From JACCUZ01 sp038246575 (GTDB lineage Bacteria > Actinomycetota > Actinomycetes > JACCUZ01): a stretch of 64,000 bases of DNA. This document shows, piece after piece, positions 8,026 through 16,473 of this stretch (the stretch's first letter is position 1; each line of letters starts with the position of its first letter). The notes beneath the pieces were generated by a model. It was not told the origin of the DNA and searched no databases. It saw only the letters and a list, made by a program, of their open reading frames with translations. The stretch spans positions 1-64,000 of the forward strand of contig JBBRVU010000002.1 of assembly GCA_038246575.1 (NCBI GenBank), given 5' to 3'. The position numbers and the translations under genes are program-made.

Positions 8026-8961
8026 GTGCGTGCACTGGTGTTCACGGCCCCGGGCGAGGTCGAGCTGCGCGACCTCGACGAACCGGTGGCGGGTGACGGT
8101 GAGGTCGTGCTGGAGGTCGGTGGGGCCGGTATCTGCGGCAGTGAGCTGCACGGGTTCCGCAGCCTCGGCATGCGCAAGCCGCCGCTGGTGATGGGTCACG
8201 AGGTCGCGGGAACCCTGCCGGACGGCCGCCGGGTGGTGGTGAACCCGCTGCTGAGCTGCGGCCGCTGCGACCTGTGCGGGCGGGGGCTGCCCCAGGTGTG
8301 CCGCGAGCGCGGGTTGCTGGGCGTGCACCGTCCGGGCGGCTTCGCCGAGCGGGTGGCCGTCCCGGAGTCCGCCTGCCACGAGCTGCCCGAGTCGGTCGGC
8401 TGGGACGCGGCGGCGATGATCGAGCCGCTGGCCAACGCGGTGCACGCCGTGGGGCTGGCGGGCGACGTGCGAGGCAGCCGGGTCGGCGTCGTCGGTGCCG
8501 GCGCGTTGGGGTTGCTGACCCTGGTGGTCGCACGGCTGGCCGGCGCTGCCCGGGTCGCCGTGGTGGACCCGTCGCCCGGCCGGCTCGCCATCGCCGAGCG
8601 GCTGGGCGCGGACGAGGTCGGGGCCGAGCTGCTGGCCGAGCAGGACGTGGTCGTGGACGCCGTCGGGGTGCAGGCGACCAGGGCGGCGTCGCTCGCGAGG
8701 CTGCGTCCCGGGGGCACGGCGGTGTGGATCGGGCTGGCCCAGGCAGCGGTGGAGTTGGACGGGAACGAGGTGGTCCGCGGCGAGCGCAGGGTGGCCGGGT
8801 CCTTCGCCTACACGCCCGCCGAGTTCGTGCGCGCCGTCGAGCTCTCGGCGGGCTGCGACCTGGGCTGGGCCACCGCTGTGCCGTTGGCGGACTCGCAACG
8901 AATCTTCATGGAGCTCGCCGAGGGGCGCTCGCAGATCGTCCGCGCGGTGATCCGGCCGTGA
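8026..8961 (+). CDS. Zinc-dependent medium-chain alcohol/polyol dehydrogenase
   Basis: The 311-residue protein is an MDR-superfamily dehydrogenase related to sorbitol/threonine dehydrogenases. Catalytic zinc ligands are visible as Cys37 (GICGSELHGF) and His58-Glu59 (GHEVAG). The structural zinc site is Cys78, Cys81, Cys84 and Cys92. The NAD(P)-binding loop is VGVVGAGALGLLTL at about 150. It is somewhat shorter than the usual 340 residues, mainly in the C-terminal half. GTG at 8026 follows AGGAGG. It is the first gene of a coupled operon (GTGA overlap with the SDR gene). It likely oxidises a hydroxyl of the released sugar or sugar alcohol. Confidence 0.85.
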   Translation: MRALVFTAPGEVELRDLDEPVAGDGEVVLEVGGAGICGSELHGFRSLGMRKPPLVMGHEVAGTLPDGRRVVVNPLLSCGRCDLCGRGLPQVCRERGLLGVHRPGGFAERVAVPESACHELPESVGWDAAAMIEPLANAVHAVGLAGDVRGSRVGVVGAGALGLLTLVVARLAGAARVAVVDPSPGRLAIAERLGADEVGAELLAEQDVVVDAVGVQATRAASLARLRPGGTAVWIGLAQAAVELDGNEVVRGERRVAGSFAYTPAEFVRAVELSAGCDLGWATAVPLADSQRIFMELAEGRSQIVRAVIRP

Positions 8962-9716
8962 GAGGGCTCGACGACGCCGGCGTGCTCGTCACGGGCGGCA
9001 GCCGGGGCATCGGGCTGGCGGCCGTGCGGCGCTTCCTCGACGAGGGCGCGCGGGTGCACCTGTGCGGGCACGAGCCGGAGGTTGTGGCCGAGGCGGTCGC
9101 CGCGACGCCTGGCCTGGCCGGCAGCACGGTGTGTGACGTCAGCCGCGTGGACGACGTGGCCAGGCTCGTCGCCGATGCGGTGGCGTCGTTGGGCCGGATC
9201 GACGTGCTCGCCAACAACGCCGGCGTGTCGTGGCGGGAGCCGTTCCTCGACATCACCGTGGAGAGCTGGGACCGCATCCTCGAGGTGAACCTGCGCGGCA
9301 TGTTCCTGGTCGGGCAGGCGGTCGCGCGGCACATGGCGGAGCAGGGAAGCGGCGTCGTGGTCAACATGGCGTCCACCAACGGCCTCGGCGCCGAGGCCGA
9401 CTACGCGCACTACAACGCCTCCAAAGGTGGAGTTGTCCAGCTGACGCGCACGATGGCCGTCGAGCTGGGCCGGTACGGCGTGCGGGTCAACGCCCTCTGC
9501 CCGGGCTACATCGACACTCCTCTCAACCGCGAGATCGTGGTTGCCATGGGTGACCCGTCCTTCGCCGCCGACTACGCGCGCGGCGCCATCCCGCTCGGCC
9601 GGGCGGGCACCGCCGACGAGGTCGCGGCGGCATATGCCTTCCTCGCCTCGGCCGACTCGGCGTTCGTGCACGGCGCCTGCCTGGTCGTCGACGGCGGCCA
9701 GACGGCGGTGATGTAG
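8958..9716 (+). CDS. Short-chain dehydrogenase/reductase
   Basis: This 252-residue classical SDR has the cofactor motif TGGSRGIG (12-19), NNAG (near 88), catalytic YNASK and the C-terminal CPGYIDTPLNRE and DGGQT motifs. GTG at 8958 overlaps the stop of the zinc dehydrogenase. In non-phosphorylative fucose/rhamnose routes an SDR either oxidises the aldose or the 2-keto-3-deoxy acid, and the FAH-family gene downstream supports such a role here. The specific substrate is inferred, not read. Confidence 0.88.
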   Translation: MRGLDDAGVLVTGGSRGIGLAAVRRFLDEGARVHLCGHEPEVVAEAVAATPGLAGSTVCDVSRVDDVARLVADAVASLGRIDVLANNAGVSWREPFLDITVESWDRILEVNLRGMFLVGQAVARHMAEQGSGVVVNMASTNGLGAEADYAHYNASKGGVVQLTRTMAVELGRYGVRVNALCPGYIDTPLNREIVVAMGDPSFAADYARGAIPLGRAGTADEVAAAYAFLASADSAFVHGACLVVDGGQTAVM

Positions 9717-9721
9717 CGGTC

Positions 9722-11011
9722 ATGTCCACGGTCACCGTCCTCGGGTCGGGCAGCGTCGAGTTCGGCCGGAGCCTGGTCGCCGACCTGCTCGGCTCGGCCG
9801 TGCTCGGTGATCTGCGGCTGGTGCTGCACGACACCGACGCCGGTCGGCTCGACACGTCGGTGCGCCTGGCTCGGGCCGCGGCCGAGACCATAGGCTCCGG
9901 CGCCACCGTCGTCGCTGCCGCCGGCCTGGGTTCGGCTCTGGACGGCGCCGACTACGTGGTCAACCAGGTGAACGTGGGCGGGTTCGGGGCCACCCGGCTG
10001 GACTTCGAGGTACCGCACCGGCACGGGGTGCGCCAGACGATCGGCGACACCCTCGGGATCGGGGGCATCTTCCGCGGCCTGCGCACCATCCCGGTCGTGC
10101 TCGGGTTCGCCGCGGAGATGCGTCGCCGCTGCCCGGACGCGTGGCTGCTCAACTACACCAACCCGATGACCATGGTGCCGTGGGCGGTCGCCGAGGCCGT
10201 TCCCGACGTGAAGGTCCTGGGCGTGTGCCACTCGGTCCGCGACACGCAGGTGCTGCTGGCCGACCTTCTCGGGATCCCCGAGCCGGAGGTCGCCTTCACC
10301 ACGGCCGGCGTGAACCACCAGGCGTTCGTGCTGCACATGTCGCACCGTGGCGTCGACCTCTACCCGCGCCTGCGCGAGCTGGTCGCCGGGAGCCCCGGGC
10401 TGCAGCAGAAGGTCAAGTTCGAGATCTTCCGCCGGCTCGGCTACGTGCCGACCGAGTCCAGCGAGCACGGCGCCGAGTATGTGCCGTGGTTCCTGCCGCA
10501 CGACGACGCGGTCGCCCGCCACGCGATCCCGGTGGGTGCGTACCTGGAGTGGTGCCAGGAAGGGTTGGACGAGTACGACGACGTACGCCGGCGGCTGGAC
10601 GCGGGTGAGGACGTCACCGTCGACCCGGGGCAGGAGCTCGCCACGACCGTGATCGAGGCGCTGGAGGGCGGACCGGCCCAGGTCGTGGCCGGCAACGTCC
10701 GAAACGTCGGGCTGATCGAGAACCTGCTCGAGGGTGCGTGCGTCGAGGTCCCGTGCCTGGTCGACCGCACCGGGGTGCACCCCATCCGCGTCGGCGCCCT
10801 GCCGCCGCAGCTGGCCGCGCTGAACCGGTCGTTCCTCAACGTCTCCGAGCTCGTGGTGCGCGCCGTCCTCGACGGCCGACGCGATCACGTCCACCAGGCC
10901 GCCATGCTGGACCCGGCGACCGCGGCCGCACTGCCGCTGGACGCGATCGCCGCACTCGTCGAGGAGATGCTGACGGTGCATCGCCCGCTGCTGCCCGAGG
11001 CGCTGCGGTGA
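9722..11011 (+). CDS. Glycoside hydrolase family 4 enzyme (paralogue 2)
   Basis: The 429-residue GH4 enzyme has the NAD loop VLGSGSVEFGRSL (6-18), NYTNPMTM (144-151) and metal ligands Cys169-His170 (CHSVR) and GVNHQAF. The positions match paralogue 1, from which it differs at many residues. It follows the SDR by 5 bp and overlaps the SMP-30 gene by GTGA, so it belongs to the dehydrogenase operon. Two GH4 enzymes in one cluster suggest related but distinct glycosides, or successive linkages of one substrate. Confidence 0.9.
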   Translation: MSTVTVLGSGSVEFGRSLVADLLGSAVLGDLRLVLHDTDAGRLDTSVRLARAAAETIGSGATVVAAAGLGSALDGADYVVNQVNVGGFGATRLDFEVPHRHGVRQTIGDTLGIGGIFRGLRTIPVVLGFAAEMRRRCPDAWLLNYTNPMTMVPWAVAEAVPDVKVLGVCHSVRDTQVLLADLLGIPEPEVAFTTAGVNHQAFVLHMSHRGVDLYPRLRELVAGSPGLQQKVKFEIFRRLGYVPTESSEHGAEYVPWFLPHDDAVARHAIPVGAYLEWCQEGLDEYDDVRRRLDAGEDVTVDPGQELATTVIEALEGGPAQVVAGNVRNVGLIENLLEGACVEVPCLVDRTGVHPIRVGALPPQLAALNRSFLNVSELVVRAVLDGRRDHVHQAAMLDPATAAALPLDAIAALVEEMLTVHRPLLPEALR

Positions 11012-11901
11012 CGACCACCGTGGTCCTCGACGAGGGTGACCTCCTACTGCGTGAGGCGGGACAGCTCTGCGAGGGACCCTTGTGGGACGAGCGTGACAAC
11101 CGGCTGCTCTGGGTGGACGTCCCGGCCGGCGCGGTGCACGCCACCGACCTCGGGACCGGTGAGGACCGGGTGGTGCTGCGTGACAGCGGCCCGGTGGGCT
11201 GCGTGGCGCTTCGCGCCTCAGGCGGGCATCTGGTGGCCCGCCGCTCCGGGGTGGCCGGGGTCGAGCCCGGCTGGGGGCGGTGCAGCGACCTCGCGTCGCT
11301 CCCCGGACAGCAGCCGCGCACCCGCACCAACGACGGCGGGTGCGACCCGTGGGGCGGCTTCTGGGTCGGCACGCTCGCTACCGACGACCGCCCGGGGGCG
11401 GGGGGCCTGTGGCGCCTCGAGCCCGACGGCGCGGTGCGCCCGGCCCTGGACGGTGTCAGCGTCTCCAACGGGCTCGACTGGTCGCCGGACGGCTCGCAGA
11501 TGTACTACGTCGACAGCCCGACCGGCCGGATCGACCTGCTCGATCTCGACCCCGACGACCGCTCGGTGCGGAGCCGGTCGCCGCTGGTGTCGCTGGGGCT
11601 GCCCGGGGCGGTGCCGGACGGGCTGACCGTGGACGCCGAGGGCTTCCTCTGGGTCGCCGTCTGGGACGGCGCCCGGGTGCGCCGGTACGACCCTGCCGGA
11701 CGACTGGACCGCGAGCTGCTGCTGCCGGTCGACCGGGTGACCTCGATCGCCTTCGGGGGCCCTGCCCTCGACGTCCTCGTCGTCACCACCGCGTGGGACG
11801 GCCTGTCACCGTCGGCCCGCGCGGCGCAGCCGCTGGCCGGATCGCTGTTCGTGCACGATCCCGGCGTCCGCGGTCGGCGGGCCGGCTCGTGGGCGGGGTG
11901 A
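11008..11901 (+). CDS. SMP-30/gluconolactonase-like lactonase
   Basis: The 297-residue protein is a six-bladed beta-propeller of the SMP-30/gluconolaconase/LRE-like family. Metal- and substrate-site motifs include EGPLWDERDNRLLWVD near the N-terminus, RTNDGGCDPWGGFWVGT, SNGLDWSPDGSQMYYVDSP and PDGLTVDAEGFLWVA. GTG at 11008 overlaps the GH4 stop. Members hydrolyse aldonolactones to aldonic acids, the step after an aldose dehydrogenase. It is the last gene of the operon, followed by a convergent gene 6 bp away. Confidence 0.88.
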   Translation: MTTTVVLDEGDLLLREAGQLCEGPLWDERDNRLLWVDVPAGAVHATDLGTGEDRVVLRDSGPVGCVALRASGGHLVARRSGVAGVEPGWGRCSDLASLPGQQPRTRTNDGGCDPWGGFWVGTLATDDRPGAGGLWRLEPDGAVRPALDGVSVSNGLDWSPDGSQMYYVDSPTGRIDLLDLDPDDRSVRSRSPLVSLGLPGAVPDGLTVDAEGFLWVAVWDGARVRRYDPAGRLDRELLLPVDRVTSIAFGGPALDVLVVTTAWDGLSPSARAAQPLAGSLFVHDPGVRGRRAGSWAG

Positions 11902-11907
11902 GCGGTG

Positions 11908-13158
11908 TCAGAAGATCGTGCGCAGGCCGCCCACCACGGTGCGGTCGTCGTCGACCAGCAGCAGCAGCGACCACTTGTCGAACGTCGTGCAGGGGTGCGA
12001 GACGCCCACGCCGACCAGGTCGCCGACAGCCAGGGGGTCGTCGGCAGGCACGGACAGCCAGGCGTGCTGGTCGCCCAGGGCGGTCACCGTCATGTCGCTG
12101 ACGGCGCGCAGGTCACCGTCATGGGAGGCCCAGAGCGGCACCGGCAGCCCGAGGTCGAAGGACACGTCTCGGCGGCCGAGGTTGACCAGCGCGAGCGCGG
12201 GCTCCGGTCGCGAGAGCACGCGGCCCCACACCTCGATGGCCGCGGTGAACTCGTCGCGCTGCCAGCCCGGCTCGACGTCGGGCGAGACGTGCTCGTAGAA
12301 GCCGTCGTCGTGGGTCAGGTAGCAGCCGCTGCGCAGCACCACCCGCGCGCCGCGGGACCGGAGCGGCGCGAGCGTCTCGGCCACCTGGTCGAAGAAGACG
12401 CTGCCGCCGGCGGTCACCACCCGCTCGCCCGGTGCCATCAGCCCGGCGTCGTCCAGGGTGTCGAAGGTGTCGCGCAGGTCCGCCAGGTAGGCCGTGACCC
12501 GGGCGAGCGTCGCGGCCGAGCGGTCGTGGCCGATGGTGCCCTCGTAGCCGGCCACGCCCACCAGCGCGAGTCGGTCGGCGTCCTGCACCGCGCGCGCCAC
12601 CGCCATCGCGGTGGCCGCGTCCCTGGTGCCGGTGCGCCCGTCGGCGTGGCCGACCTCGAGCAGCAGCTGCGCCACCCGGCTGCCACCGGACCGACCCATC
12701 GCGACCTGCGCCAGGCGCACACCCTCGACGGAGTCGACGTACCAGAGCACCTCGAGCCCGTCGTCGTCGTGCAGCCGGCCCGCCAGCCAGGCGAGTGCGC
12801 GCGCGTCGGTCACCTCGTTGGCGACCAGCACGCGGCGGACGCCGAGGTGCAGGAGCACTTCGACCTGGCGGGGCACCGCGGCCGTCAGCGCCCAGGCGCC
12901 GGCCGCGAGCTGGCGGGTCACCAGCTCGGGGGACATGTGCGTCTTGACGTGCGGCGCGAGCGACACGTCGTGCTCGGCGCAGAAGCCCCGCATGACGTCG
13001 AGGTTGCGAGCCAGGGCTGCCTCGCGGACGACCGCCACCGGCGTGCCGGTGTCGCCGGCCAGCACGTTCCAGCCGGTCGCTGCGAGGTCCTCGACGCTGA
13101 GGGCGGCGCCCGGTGGCAGCCCTTTGGTGCGCCAGTCCAGCCAGGAACCGTCCGACAC
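11908..13158 (-). CDS. PLP-dependent D-serine dehydratase/D-threonine aldolase-like enzyme
   Basis: The 416-residue protein is a fold-type III PLP enzyme (alanine racemase-like barrel). The Schiff-base lysine is Lys72 in APHVKTH. The C-terminal zinc motif His388-Pro-Cys390 (GVSHPCTTFDKW) is the hallmark of the DSD1-type D-serine dehydratase and D-threonine aldolase family. It stands alone on the minus strand between the lactonase and RidA genes. Dehydratases of this kind release reactive enamines, which the neighbouring RidA would clear, so the pairing makes sense. Whether it acts on D-serine, D-threonine or another 3-hydroxy amino acid is open. Confidence 0.82.
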   Translation of the reverse strand: MSDGSWLDWRTKGLPPGAALSVEDLAATGWNVLAGDTGTPVAVVREAALARNLDVMRGFCAEHDVSLAPHVKTHMSPELVTRQLAAGAWALTAAVPRQVEVLLHLGVRRVLVANEVTDARALAWLAGRLHDDDGLEVLWYVDSVEGVRLAQVAMGRSGGSRVAQLLLEVGHADGRTGTRDAATAMAVARAVQDADRLALVGVAGYEGTIGHDRSAATLARVTAYLADLRDTFDTLDDAGLMAPGERVVTAGGSVFFDQVAETLAPLRSRGARVVLRSGCYLTHDDGFYEHVSPDVEPGWQRDEFTAAIEVWGRVLSRPEPALALVNLGRRDVSFDLGLPVPLWASHDGDLRAVSDMTVTALGDQHAWLSVPADDPLAVGDLVGVGVSHPCTTFDKWSLLLLVDDDRTVVGGLRTIF

Positions 13159-13229
13159 GACCGAGCTCCTCTCCGGCGCGACCAGCGCGCGGTGAGCATA
13201 GCCACGCGACCACCACGAAGGGACCGACC

Positions 13230-13610
13230 ATGAGCCGTGCCGAAGGGCGTACCGAGGCAGCGCCGCCGCCCGCTGGGCCCTACAGCCAGAGTGTCCGCAT
13301 CGGCACCATCGTCGCGGCCGCCGGCCAGGCCGGCATCCGACCCGACGGGGAGGTCGTCAAGGGCGTCGGGCCGCAGACCCGGCAGGCGCTGGACAACATC
13401 GCTGCCGCGCTGGCGGCGTCGGGCTCGTCCATGGCTGACGTCGTGAGCATGCGGGTGTTCCTCACCGACCCGTCGCAGTTCGCCGAGATGAACGCGGCCT
13501 ACGCCGACGCGTTCACCGCGCCCTACCCGGCCCGCACGACCGTCTACGTCGGGCTACCGGCCGGGCTGCTCGTCGAGATCGACGCGCTCGCGGTGGTGGC
13601 GTCGGCGTGA
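13230..13610 (+). CDS. ridA: RidA-family enamine/imine deaminase
   Basis: The 126-residue protein has the YjgF/YER057c/UK114 signature: GPYSQSVRIG near the N-terminus, AGQAGIRPDGEVV, QTRQALDNIAAALAASGSS and, near the end, the conserved PARTTVYVGLPAG containing the Arg that binds the carboxylate. ATG at 13230 follows AAGGGA. It overlaps the FAH gene by GTGA. It hydrolyses 2-aminoacrylate-type intermediates and is probably partnered with the adjacent PLP enzyme. Confidence 0.9.
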   Translation: MSRAEGRTEAAPPPAGPYSQSVRIGTIVAAAGQAGIRPDGEVVKGVGPQTRQALDNIAAALAASGSSMADVVSMRVFLTDPSQFAEMNAAYADAFTAPYPARTTVYVGLPAGLLVEIDALAVVASA

Positions 13611-14461
13611 GGCTGCTGCGGGTGGGTCCGCCGCGTGACGAGCGTCCCGCGGTGCTGGTCGACGGTCGGGTCCTGGACGTCTCGGGCTGGGTCGACGAGC
13701 TCGACGGTGCCTTCCTGTCCGGTGACGGCCCGGCCCGGCTGGCCGGCCGCCTGGTGGATGAGGGCGCCCACCTGCCCGAGGTCGCGGCCGGCACGCGGAT
13801 CGGCCCGCCGGTGCCGCGGCCGGGCAAGGTCGTCTGCATCGGCCTCAACTACTCCGACCACGCGCGCGAGTCGGGACAGCCGGTCCCGGCCGAGCCGGTC
13901 GTGTTCATGAAGGACCCGGCCACTGTCGTCGGACCCGCTGACGACGTGCACATCCCGCGCGGCAGCGAGAAGACCGACTGGGAGGTCGAGCTGGGAGTCG
14001 TGATCGGCCGGCCGGCGCGCTACCTCGACTCGGTCGAGGAGGCGGCCGGAGTGGTCGCGGGCTACTGCGTCTCGCACGACGTGTCCGAGCGGCACTTCCA
14101 GCTTGAGCGGGGCGGCCAGTGGGACAAGGGCAAGTCGTGCGAGACGTTCAACCCGCTCGGCCCGTGGCTGGTGACCCCCGACGAGATCGCCGACCCGCAG
14201 GCCCTCCGGTTGTGGCTCGACGTCAACGGTGAGCGTCGGCAGACAGGCAGCACCGCGGACATGGTCTTCGGGGTGCTCGAGATCGTGCGCTACCTGAGCA
14301 GGTTCATGGTCCTCGAACCCGGCGACCTGGTGAACACCGGGACGCCGGCCGGAGTCGGTCTCGGCCTGCGGCCCCCGACATACCTGGCGGCGGGTGACGT
14401 CGTGACGCTCGGTGTCGACGGCCTGGGCGAGCAGCGGCAGAGGTTCGTCCCGGCGCCGTGA
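13607..14461 (+). CDS. FAH-family hydrolase (2,4-diketo-3-deoxy sugar acid hydrolase-like)
   Basis: The 284-residue protein belongs to the fumarylacetoacetate hydrolase superfamily. Motifs include PGKVVCIGLNYSDHA, the metal-binding region EKTDWEVELGVVIG, YCVSHDVSERHFQ, GKSCETFNPLGPW and TGTPAGVGLG. The N-terminal MRLLRVGP...GRVLDVSG block is typical of the branch that includes 2,4-diketo-3-deoxy-L-fuconate/rhamnonate hydrolases and was long called ureidoglycolate lyase. GTG at 13607 overlaps the ridA stop. In this cluster it would cleave the last C6 diketo acid to pyruvate plus a hydroxy acid. The enolase-type sugar-acid dehydratase expected before it is not in the window. Confidence 0.85.
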   Translation: MRLLRVGPPRDERPAVLVDGRVLDVSGWVDELDGAFLSGDGPARLAGRLVDEGAHLPEVAAGTRIGPPVPRPGKVVCIGLNYSDHARESGQPVPAEPVVFMKDPATVVGPADDVHIPRGSEKTDWEVELGVVIGRPARYLDSVEEAAGVVAGYCVSHDVSERHFQLERGGQWDKGKSCETFNPLGPWLVTPDEIADPQALRLWLDVNGERRQTGSTADMVFGVLEIVRYLSRFMVLEPGDLVNTGTPAGVGLGLRPPTYLAAGDVVTLGVDGLGEQRQRFVPAP

Positions 14462-14474
14462 GCAGGAGTTCGCC

Positions 14475-14490
14475 GTCCACGGGGCACGGT
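14475..14490. repeat. Right copy of 16-bp core repeat bounding the catabolic island
   Basis: GTCCACGGGGCACGGT begins 14 bp after the stop of the FAH gene and differs from the left copy (484-499) at one position. Sequence to its right (about 14491-14540 and 14611-14780) matches the sequence to the right of the third copy at 21534-21549. The island genes fit exactly between the two repeats. Confidence 0.6.
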
Positions 14491-14610
14491 CGTCCACAAG
14501 CCCCGACGGTGGCGGTTGGGGGAGTCGCCCCGTCCCGGCTACCCTCGCTCGACGGCATGCCGCGCGCGGCCCCGTCCGTCCATCCCGCCGGGGGCATGGG
14601 GCCCTTCTCC

Positions 14611-14877
14611 GTAACGCGATCACGACCGTCGAGGACGAGGTGCGCGAGCTGGTCCGGCGCCGCGGCCTCGACCCGGTCGCCGATCCCGCGGCCGTCCGCC
14701 GCCTGGTCGACGAGGTGATCACCGACTACGACGAGCGCAGCCTGTCCGGCACGTTGCCGCAACTGACTGACGCCCTTTAGGTGGCCCGGCAGGTGTTCGA
14801 CGCGGTGGCCGGTATCGGCAGGAGAGTCCCGTGGAGTGGTGGGGTGTGAGGGTCAACGGCGAGGAGATCTGGATCAA
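14611..14877 (+). pseudogene. Degraded 5-prime fragment of a CpaF/TadA-type ATPase gene
   Basis: Codons for NAITTVEDEVRELVRRRGLD and on to SLSGTLPQLTD are nearly identical to 21661-21820. Several lesions are visible: the GTG start has lost a base (GTAACGCG against GTGAACGCG), CACCAG is changed to CTTTAG giving a stop at 14778-14780, and the reading after GTGGCC is lost except for an isolated GAGGAGATCTGGATCAA (14861-14877) that encodes the conserved EEIWI motif of CpaF. It is non-functional. It marks the locus as the original neighbour of the FHA gene. Confidence 0.75.
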
Positions 14878-15065
14878 GGGTCGGCTGGCTGTCAGGTAGG
14901 TGGTTGCCCGTGGACTGTCCCGCGGGTTGATGGGTGAGTCGAACCGCCCTGGGCGGACGCGCGGAGGTCCCTGCTCGGACGGTGCCCCCGATCGCTGCCG
15001 GCCGGCGCGGTTTCCGAGCACACTGACGTGAAGCCAGCGGAGCCGCTCGGAGCGACAGGTGGACC
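14878..15065. other. Spacer upstream of ECF sigma gene
   Basis: About 190 bp with no recognisable coding sequence. The promoter of the sigma operon is presumably here, but no clear ECF-type GGAAC/GTC pair stands out. Confidence 0.3.
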
Positions 15066-15617
15066 ATGGAGGGACGCGCGAGCTGCACGGACGCCGAGCT
15101 GCTGCGCGCCGTGGCCGACGGGGACACCGGTGCCCTCCGTGTCCTCCACGAGCGGCACTCGGCGTGGCTGACCGTCCGGCTGCTGCGCCGTTGCAACGAC
15201 CGCGGCCTGGTGGCCGAGGTCCTTCAGGACACTTTCGTCGCCGCGTGGAAGGGGGCGGGGAGCTTCCGAGGCGACGGCGAGGTGGCCGGATGGCTCTGGG
15301 GGGTGGCCATCCGACGGCTGGTGTCCAGGTTGCGCACCCGGGACCGCACCGCGGAGGTACCCGTGGCGGAGGTTGTCCTCGCTGCCGATGTCAGCGTCGA
15401 GGAGCGCGTCCTCGCCGGCGTGGAGTACGGCGACGCCGGCGCGGCGCTCGCCCGGCTCAGCCCCGAGATGCGGGCCGTCGTCCAGGCGACGGTCCTGGAC
15501 GGGCTCACCACCCGGGAGGCCGGCCAGCTGCTCGGCGTACCTCGCGCCACTGTGAAGACCCGCCTGTTGCGGGCTAAGGCGCAGCTGCGCCGCGACCTGG
15601 TGGAGGGACCGGCATGA
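15066..15617 (+). CDS. ECF-type RNA polymerase sigma factor
   Basis: The 183-residue protein has sigma region 2 at about 22-90 (DGDTGALRVLHERHSAWLTV, VLQDTFVAAWKGAGSFRG, AGWLWGVAIRRLVSRLRTRD) and region 4 at about 120-175 (ALARLSPEMRAVVQATVLDG, TTREAGQLLGVPRATVKTRL). Upstream region 3 is absent, as in group 4 sigma factors. ATG at 15066 is used. It overlaps the next gene, a zinc-finger membrane protein, by ATGA, the usual sigma/anti-sigma arrangement. It likely drives the transporter operon it heads, perhaps in response to envelope stress. Confidence 0.92.
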   Translation: MEGRASCTDAELLRAVADGDTGALRVLHERHSAWLTVRLLRRCNDRGLVAEVLQDTFVAAWKGAGSFRGDGEVAGWLWGVAIRRLVSRLRTRDRTAEVPVAEVVLAADVSVEERVLAGVEYGDAGAALARLSPEMRAVVQATVLDGLTTREAGQLLGVPRATVKTRLLRAKAQLRRDLVEGPA

Positions 15618-16447
15618 GCAACCGGACGACACGGACCTGGCACGTCGACGACGACGCGCTGCGCGGGTGGGTCGAGGGCACCGCGGGGCAGCTGGTGAGC
15701 GCCTCCGTGGAGCAGCACCTCGGTACCTGCGAGCGGTGTCGCGACGCTGTCACCGCGATGGTCGGCACCGACGAGCTGAACACCTGGCAGGGCGTGCTCG
15801 CCGCCGTCGAGGCGCCGGCCCAGGCACCGGTCGAGCGGCTGCTCACCCGGCTCGGTCTCTCCGGCGCGGACGCCAAGGTCATCGCGTCCGCCCGGGCGAT
15901 GCACGCCCCTTGGGTCGTCGGGCTGACCGTCGTCATCGCGTTCGTCACGGTCTCCGCGGCGTTCGCCGAGGTCGGAGGGCTGCTGCTCTTCCTGCTCGTT
16001 GCGCCGCTCGTGCCGGTGATCGGTGTCGCCGCCGCCTACGGGCCCGGTGCTGACCCGACGTACGAGGTGGTGCTGGTCGCGCCGTACGCCACGGCTCGCA
16101 TCGTCCTGCTCCGCGCGGCCGCTGTGCTGCTCACGTCGGTGCCGCTCGTCGTCCTCGCGGGCCTGCCGTTGCCAGGCGAGGCATGGGTCGCGGTCGCGTG
16201 GCTGCTGCCGGCCGCCGGCTTCATCGCGGTCGTGCTGACCGCCAGCATCTGGGTCGAGCCGATGTACGCGGCGACCCCGGTCGCGGTCGGGTGGGTCGGC
16301 ACCGTCCTCGTAGCCCAGCGCAACGGCGACGCGCTGGCCGTCTTCGCGCCGCTCGCAATGAGCCTCTACGCCGGCCTCCTCGCCGTCGCCGTCCTCGTCC
16401 TGCTGCAGCGCCTTCTCAGCACCACCCCCTCCTGGCGGCTCCGATGA
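15614..16447 (+). CDS. zf-HC2 membrane anti-sigma factor
   Basis: The 277-residue protein begins with a ZAS-type zinc finger: His35, Cys39 and Cys42 in VEQHLGTCERCRDAV. About six hydrophobic segments follow from residue 98 on (VVGLTVVIAFVTVSAAFAEV, GLLLFLLVAPLVPVIGVAAA and others). It would hold the co-encoded sigma factor at the membrane until a signal arrives. The unusually large membrane domain (about 180 residues) may sense the signal itself. Start overlaps the sigma gene; the next gene encodes the ABC ATPase. Confidence 0.85.
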   Translation: MSNRTTRTWHVDDDALRGWVEGTAGQLVSASVEQHLGTCERCRDAVTAMVGTDELNTWQGVLAAVEAPAQAPVERLLTRLGLSGADAKVIASARAMHAPWVVGLTVVIAFVTVSAAFAEVGGLLLFLLVAPLVPVIGVAAAYGPGADPTYEVVLVAPYATARIVLLRAAAVLLTSVPLVVLAGLPLPGEAWVAVAWLLPAAGFIAVVLTASIWVEPMYAATPVAVGWVGTVLVAQRNGDALAVFAPLAMSLYAGLLAVAVLVLLQRLLSTTPSWRLR

Positions 16448-16473
16448 GCACGCCACAGACCGAAGGACCCCAC

